Positions 1 through 64,000 of a stretch of 64,000 bases of DNA are shown one piece after another (the first letter of the stretch is position 1; each line of letters begins with the position of its first letter). Position numbers and translations under genes: made by a program. The notes beneath the pieces were generated by a model. The model was given only the letters and a program-made list of their open reading frames with translations. It searched no databases and was not told where the DNA came from. The stretch comes from Zeus faber (lineage: Eukaryota > Chordata > Actinopteri > Zeiformes > Zeidae): the NCBI GenBank assembly GCA_960531495.1, contig OY482853.1:3187565-3251564 (forward strand), read 5' to 3'.

Positions 1-563
1 CGAGTGATAAATGAAATACAATGAGGCAATTTAAAATCCAGCCACAACACAGTAGGAGCATAGAGGTGCACACATCTGTAATTTAATTATATTAATTTCA
101 TATTTTAATTGCTCCACATTGATGTGTTGGTCGATGAGTAGTATTCCATTCACTGTTATCTCTGAAATCACATTACACTCGATCCTCCATCGCTGTGGTG
201 TTGCCTTACATCCTGATAGATAAAACTGCTTTCCATTAGAAAATCAATTGGACATAGTTGTTTTACGCCATTTTATCGCTGGGGTTAGCTTCATATGCTC
301 TCAGTGAAAGGAATTAAGAGGATTTATTAGTGTGTGTACATTTGGCTAATGTGGGCTGTGTATTGTTGTCCAATATGGTGGCTTAAAAGCTTCAAACATT
401 TTCTTTAGTTTTATTTCAGACATACATTAGGTCTAGTTTAGACGTTGGTTAAGACCTAATACCAGCATGAAGCTGCGTTCCATTGTCTGTCGTGTGACAT
501 CTGACAGACACTTCAATGAATCCAGTGATGGTTCACGCTGTGCTTCCCCCGTTGGTTTCTCAG
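1..563 (+). other. gbe1: GBE1 intron 8, 3' part
   Basis: AT-rich intron sequence ending at the exon 9 acceptor. No gene, repeat family or structured RNA recognised. Confidence 0.7.
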
Positions 564-59221
<58,658 letters not shown>

Positions 59222-59919
59222 CGGCTGATTGTGTCCGTCGGCTCCGGGATCAGAAATGGATTCCAGCGTTAACAACCAGCCCTCGTGGTCGACCTGCCAA
59301 CCCCAGCGCCGCCTGCGCCGCCTGCGCCCAAACCCAGTTTTGTGTTTTTTAAGACTTCCTCTTTTTTTTATTTTTTTTTATTTTTATTTTTTGTTGCGCT
59401 TGTGTCCAAACACCATCTGCGACCCCTGAAACTGGTTAATTTGGGAGGCGTCCAGCTCGCCCACTAGCCGCTCCACGGTGGGAGTGGGAGCCACGCGGAG
59501 CCCTCCACCACCGGCCAGCCGCCATTTACAGGCTCTGCTGCGCCTGGCAACCCATCTCAAACACCGCGCACACGCTTACACACTTACACGCACACGATTC
59601 CCATGTGAGGACAGATTTTTAGAGAGAGAGAGAGAGAGATTTGTGATGGGGGAAAAAAAAAAGAAATTTTATCGGCAATTATCAGTGTTGTTAAATGTCG
59701 ATAATGTAAAGTTGTCTTAGACACGGAAAATATGTGTTGCAGCATTTCACTTAAAAATGTATGGTTTTCAGTTTTCTGAATTTATTCCACCTGAAGGTGC
59801 ATTTACAGGTACGAGGAATTTATCCTGCTGAGGATGAGTGTGTTTCTACAGATAAGCATAAACGAGCTAAAATAGTCGTGAAAAAATAATTATAGAATAA
59901 AAAGTCAAGTTAAAATAAA
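59222..59919 (+). other. gbe1: GBE1 3' UTR (extent inferred) with AATAAA signals
   Basis: Sequence after the stop codon. The first clear AATAAA hexamers downstream are at 59896-59901 and 59914-59919, about 0.7 kb after the stop, a plausible 3' UTR length. The stretch contains a T-rich run (about 59340-59395) and a short (AG)n at 59620-59638. The true cleavage site cannot be set from sequence alone. Confidence 0.4.
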
Positions 59920-60831
59920 ATGAAATTGCCAAATATGCACAAATAGTCGAAAAATACGAAGCAGGAATAAGTCAAATAGATTAAAAATATATATAAATGT
60001 GATTCTATGCACAAATAACAGTAATAATAATAATTGCAGGTATTATTGCTGGTAATGCATCAGTGTTAGTTCACGCCTCGGGGGCGTTAAAGGGACGATC
60101 AAGATTTGCACAATTTGCACAAAGTAATGATCCACTTTGACTGGTTGTGCTCAGCCGTAGCTGCCTAATCCGGTTGCAGCGTCATTTTAAACACGTTCAT
60201 GTGTTCATCCACAAGCCGCTCATGAAGCCGCAGACTGGGAGCTGAGGAGGTTGCACGAAACATCTCCCACTGAGTAGGAACGCGTTGCGATCTCACCCGT
60301 CGCGGAGCGGCTCGGGCTGCGTCTGGCATAAGATTTTTTTTTTAGGTCATATTCTACATTTCCGTAGTCGGCGGCAAACAAAATTGCACAATAGTGAAGA
60401 TGATCAGTCTCGCAGGGAGTCTGCTTCTGTCGTTATCAGTTATCTGATCACTTATAGATATTACACAGATATTATATTACTCCTGTTGGGAGCGCGGTGA
60501 CACCTCGCTCGTTAGGGGAACGTTCCCGAGACGACGACGTTCCGATAAAAAACACAGATGGTGTCGATAAAAGCCACCTGCAGCTCTTCCAATTATCCGC
60601 CGCCGCCGCCGCCCGACGCGTTGCCGTGGCACCAGAGGAAACTTGAAGAGAGCGAGAGGCAACTCTACCGAAATCTCAGCAACGAGACGGGGAAGGCGTC
60701 CGTGTAATTATTTCAACTGGGCTCTGTGTTGGTTTACTTCCTGCTTCCATGGGTCCCAGCCGAGGCACAAACGACTCGAGTGGTTCAAAACCACTAATTG
60801 GACAGTTCTCCGCCACCTCTTAATGTGTCCT

Positions 60832-60969
60832 TTCATTCATCCATTAACCCATGTATTCATCAATTCATTCATTCATTTGTCAGTCCATTCAGTTATTCAT
60901 CCATCCATTTATCCCTTCATTAATTAATCTATTCATCAATTCATTTGTCCATTCATCCATTCATTCACA
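60832..60969. repeat. Degenerate (CATT)n array
   Basis: ATTCATC/CATTCAT words over 138 bp. Confidence 0.8.
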
Positions 60970-63666
60970 CCCTTTATTTCCAGGCTCACAGGGCACAAGG
61001 CAGAAACAGCACAGGAAGCTAAAACCAGCTCCACTGTGGTTCAGGTTGGGCCGATGCCCTTGAGCAAGGCATTGTTCACCAGCTGGAGGTCAAATTTCTA
61101 AATGAGGCAGAATGGATCACGATGGGTGGAGCTATGTGTGGCCGACTGGGCATCACCCAAGGAATCCACGGACGCAAGAACTGTGTTTCAAGGGTTTGGG
61201 AAAATGTAGTACCTGTCTCTCAAGGTTGGTGTCCGTGGGTTTTACGGTTTCTGAGCACCAGGCACCTTCAGCAGAGAATAATAATAATATTAATAATAAT
61301 GATACTGATACTGACTAATAATTATGACAATAGTAATGATAATGAATGATAATAATAATAATAATTAATAAATATAGCTGCAGGCAGTGATGCATGGGTC
61401 CAGTTTAGTCTGCGTGTGACCATGTGACGTTTGTGACGTTTGTGACCAAACGATGTACAAGCCCCATTTGCATTTCTAAAGAATTGATTTAGGTTGATGT
61501 TATAATTAAATACAAGATGACACAGAACCAAATGAATGCTCTGTAATGGCTACACCCTCATTTTATAACGGCAACAAATCTGGCTTTGACAGAAATATAA
61601 CGTTTATTGTAGACGACTAATGATTTGGAAGTTGGCTTTAGAACTAAGGACTTATACAAATGTGCCTTCGGGTTGGACCCCCTAAAAATAATAATATTAA
61701 CAATAATAACATTCACAATCTGCATAAAAACAATAGGTTTTTCGGCACTTTGTGCTGGACCCCTGTTAATAACTAAAGAATGCTCTCTCTCCAGGTGGAA
61801 GGAAGGGTCACTTTGCATACTTTTGACTTTGAGTTCTTTGCGATGAACAGAGTTGGTTCATCACTTCACCTCCTGGATGATGTGTTCCCAGTGAAACACT
61901 GTTCTGTGACGTGCACAAACTGTATTAGATTACTCATAATAACAGTAATAATCATCATAATTAAAGCACTGTAAAACAATACAAAACACGGTCTCTGTCT
62001 CAATGTGTGGGTGAGCCTGGTTTTTGAGGATTTTAATATTTTTTGGTTCCTCCGACATAAACAACTGTTGATGTTCGTGAACCTGCAGAGTCTGAAGTCA
62101 GTGTAAAGCGGCAGAACAACAAAACCTTTGGAAGGAACCGCACTACACCACACTAAATGCATTCAACTTCGAAAAACTGCTTTCATTCGTGAAACTCATG
62201 TTTTTGGTGTTTTATTCAGATGCACGAGTTGGGAATATCCCAAAAATATATGTAGGTTTATAGCAAATTAAAGCTTTTTTTTTAAGGAGGTTTTTCTTCC
62301 CCGAGAGGGTTTCACTGTCCCACATTAAGCAGCGGGAGAAAGAGGACGAACGCCCGTTTGCAGATCTCAGGCAGTAAAAAAAGAAACGCTACCGCGAGGT
62401 CACGCTGCCGGGCTTTGGAAGGACTCTGCAAAGACTAAAATCCAGGCAACGAGGAGCGTGACACATTTAAATGACTCCTTAATGATGGGTGGAGCTCATG
62501 CGTACTGGGGACTACAGCGCCCGGGGACCGACACTATCACACACAGTGAAAGGGTTTGAGTCGTGGGACCCGCTCCCGTCTGGCTGGGGGGCCCCGCTGG
62601 ACGAGGCCCCTGAGCAGTGTTCACACAATTGGCCCCCGAAAGCCGAAGATTTGGTCCGGGGCCTCGAGGGTGAACCTCCGCTCTGTTCCTCTAGGGGGAG
62701 GGGAGGGGGGGCGTTCTTCAATTTGCCAAAACATCCTTAAACTAGTTTGATCGCCGTCCGCATTTAGGTTAAAAAGAATGGAATCATATCGAAGGACAAT
62801 CATGAGGACGGTCACGTTGACCTATTTTTACGAGGGATTTAATTCTGTGAGATGATTAAATCTTCCGTCAGATTTCGGAGTAAAAGTTCTTTCCGTCTCG
62901 TCCTCTTATCGCGGGCGGAGCAAAATGTTTTCCCGACCCGGCGCTTCTCGCCCAATCGACGCCTCGTAGCGGCAAACTGGAGGAGGGTCGACGGCGTCAG
63001 CGCGGGTTCGGATCCCACCGCCCTGAAAGTGGAGCGTGCACAGATTATAATTAAAAATATATATATTAAAAAATAAAATAGCAGAAAAGAGTTATACAGT
63101 AAATAAATTGATTAATTCGAAAAAAATACAATTGAAATAAAGAAACATTTCAAATAATTTTAAGAACATTTTTTAAAAGATAAAAAATAAACAGGTAAAG
63201 AAAATGTTTCCAATAAAAACACAAAGTTAAACATGAAAGAATTTTCCTGCAGAGATTGAAAGCAGCCCAGTAGGAGCGGACGGACTGATCAGCTGTTTTA
63301 GGCCGAGAGGAGGATCCCAACGACCACGATGGAAGACGGAAGCAGAGGAAGAGGAAAATGATATTATCAGGGACGGTCGGAAGCAAACAAAACAAAACAA
63401 ACAAACAACAGCAAATAGGAAAATAAGACGCAAAACGAAACGACCAAATAAAAAACACGTTAACTCCGCCTGCAACGACAAGGATCGTCGCTGTTTTTAT
63501 TTTCATGATTTTCTTAATGTTCAAGTTGAAGAACGATTCCATTTACTACATTTTGCAGAAGTAACATAAACAACGCACAGGGAAAGATGAACCACGGAAC
63601 AATGAACCTGGGAATCCCATAATGAAATAAAAGAAAAACAGGAACTTCTATTTTGAAATTGAAAGG

Positions 63667-64000
63667 AAACAAACAAACAACAAATGGAATAAAACGCATC
63701 AAAACAAATGAAACAAACAAACAAAACAAAAAACTAACAAAGACAAACAGACAAACAAACAAAATAACTAAACAAACAAATGAGACAAAGTAAACAAAAT
63801 AAAAGAAAAAAAACAAACAAACGAGACAAAAAAAACGAAAAAAAATAACAAAACAAACAAAAACTAAAAAACGAACAAAACAAACAAAAACTAACAAAAC
63901 AAACAAAACAAAACAAACAAAAACTAAAAAAACTAACAAAACAAACAAAACAAAACAAACAAAAACTAACAAAACAAACAAAAACTAAAAAAAACAAACA
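63667..64000. repeat. A-rich (AAAC)n/(AACAAAAC)n array to window end
   Basis: aaacaaacaaaacaaacaaa type units, continuing past the window. Long minus-strand frames rich in Phe, Val and Cys are produced by this repeat. Confidence 0.95.

Larger units (their letters stand above)
59920..64000. other. Intergenic downstream of GBE1
   Basis: No gene recognised. It contains a degenerate CATT-type array (60832-60969), AT-rich stretches with TAATAA runs (about 61278-61375) and an A-rich AAAC/AAC array to the window end. A GC-rich run at about 62540-62715 has no coding signature. Confidence 0.6.

Noticed and set aside
63514-63997. Minus-strand Phe/Val/Cys-rich frames resembling a membrane protein
   Set aside because: Encoded by the AAAC-type array; low complexity only.

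Overview
The window is vertebrate nuclear DNA, most likely from a ray-finned (percomorph-type) fish. Short exons with GT/AG splice sites are separated by introns of up to 16 kb. The introns carry long (CA/TG)n microsatellites, a Tc1-type transposon, L2/Rex-like LINE fragments and tRNA-derived SINEs with the tail typical of acanthomorph fish. I see no prokaryotic, plasmid or viral gene organisation.

One protein-coding gene is supported: the 3' half of GBE1, the 1,4-alpha-glucan (glycogen) branching enzyme, on the + strand. Eight exons (564-691, 983-1081, 15463-15573, 16458-16629, 32731-32915, 39834-39964, 51124-51241, 59159-59221) join in frame. They encode about 335 residues, matching human residues 370 to the C-terminus at 702, and by residue count they correspond to human exons 9-16. 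The general acid/base Glu (human E412) and the third catalytic Asp (human D481) are both present. The nucleophile Asp357 lies in an exon upstream of the window. All splice phases are compatible and no coding lesion is seen.

Layout: 1-563 is the end of intron 8. Introns 9-15 hold nearly everything else. Intron 10 (1082-15462) has a hairpin, a possible solo LTR, an L2-like LINE fragment (3590-5030), a hAT-like non-autonomous element (9172-10386), a 233-bp GA array and a 12/13-bp minisatellite. Intron 12 (16630-32730) has a previously unrecognised composite repeat (18.19-19.47 kb), a second LINE fragment (19.9-21.7 kb), three long TG arrays, a SINE and a GC-rich patch. Intron 13 (32916-39833) has a nearly intact Tc1 element (34330-35925) and a large compound minisatellite. 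Intron 14 (39965-51123) has the second copy of the composite repeat (41.07-42.72 kb) and a CpG-rich island (47.6-48.3 kb). Intron 15 (51242-59158) has a TTAA-ended MITE, a 22-bp minisatellite and 550 bp of almost pure pyrimidine. After the stop codon at 59221 I see only 3' UTR and intergenic sequence.

The points most worth following up are: the terminal intron, whose last 121 bases before the 3' splice-site AG contain no adenine and so force a distant branch point; the two-copy composite repeat in introns 12 and 14; the CpG island in intron 14 with a possible alternative first exon; and the Tc1 copy whose transposase is interrupted by a single stop codon.
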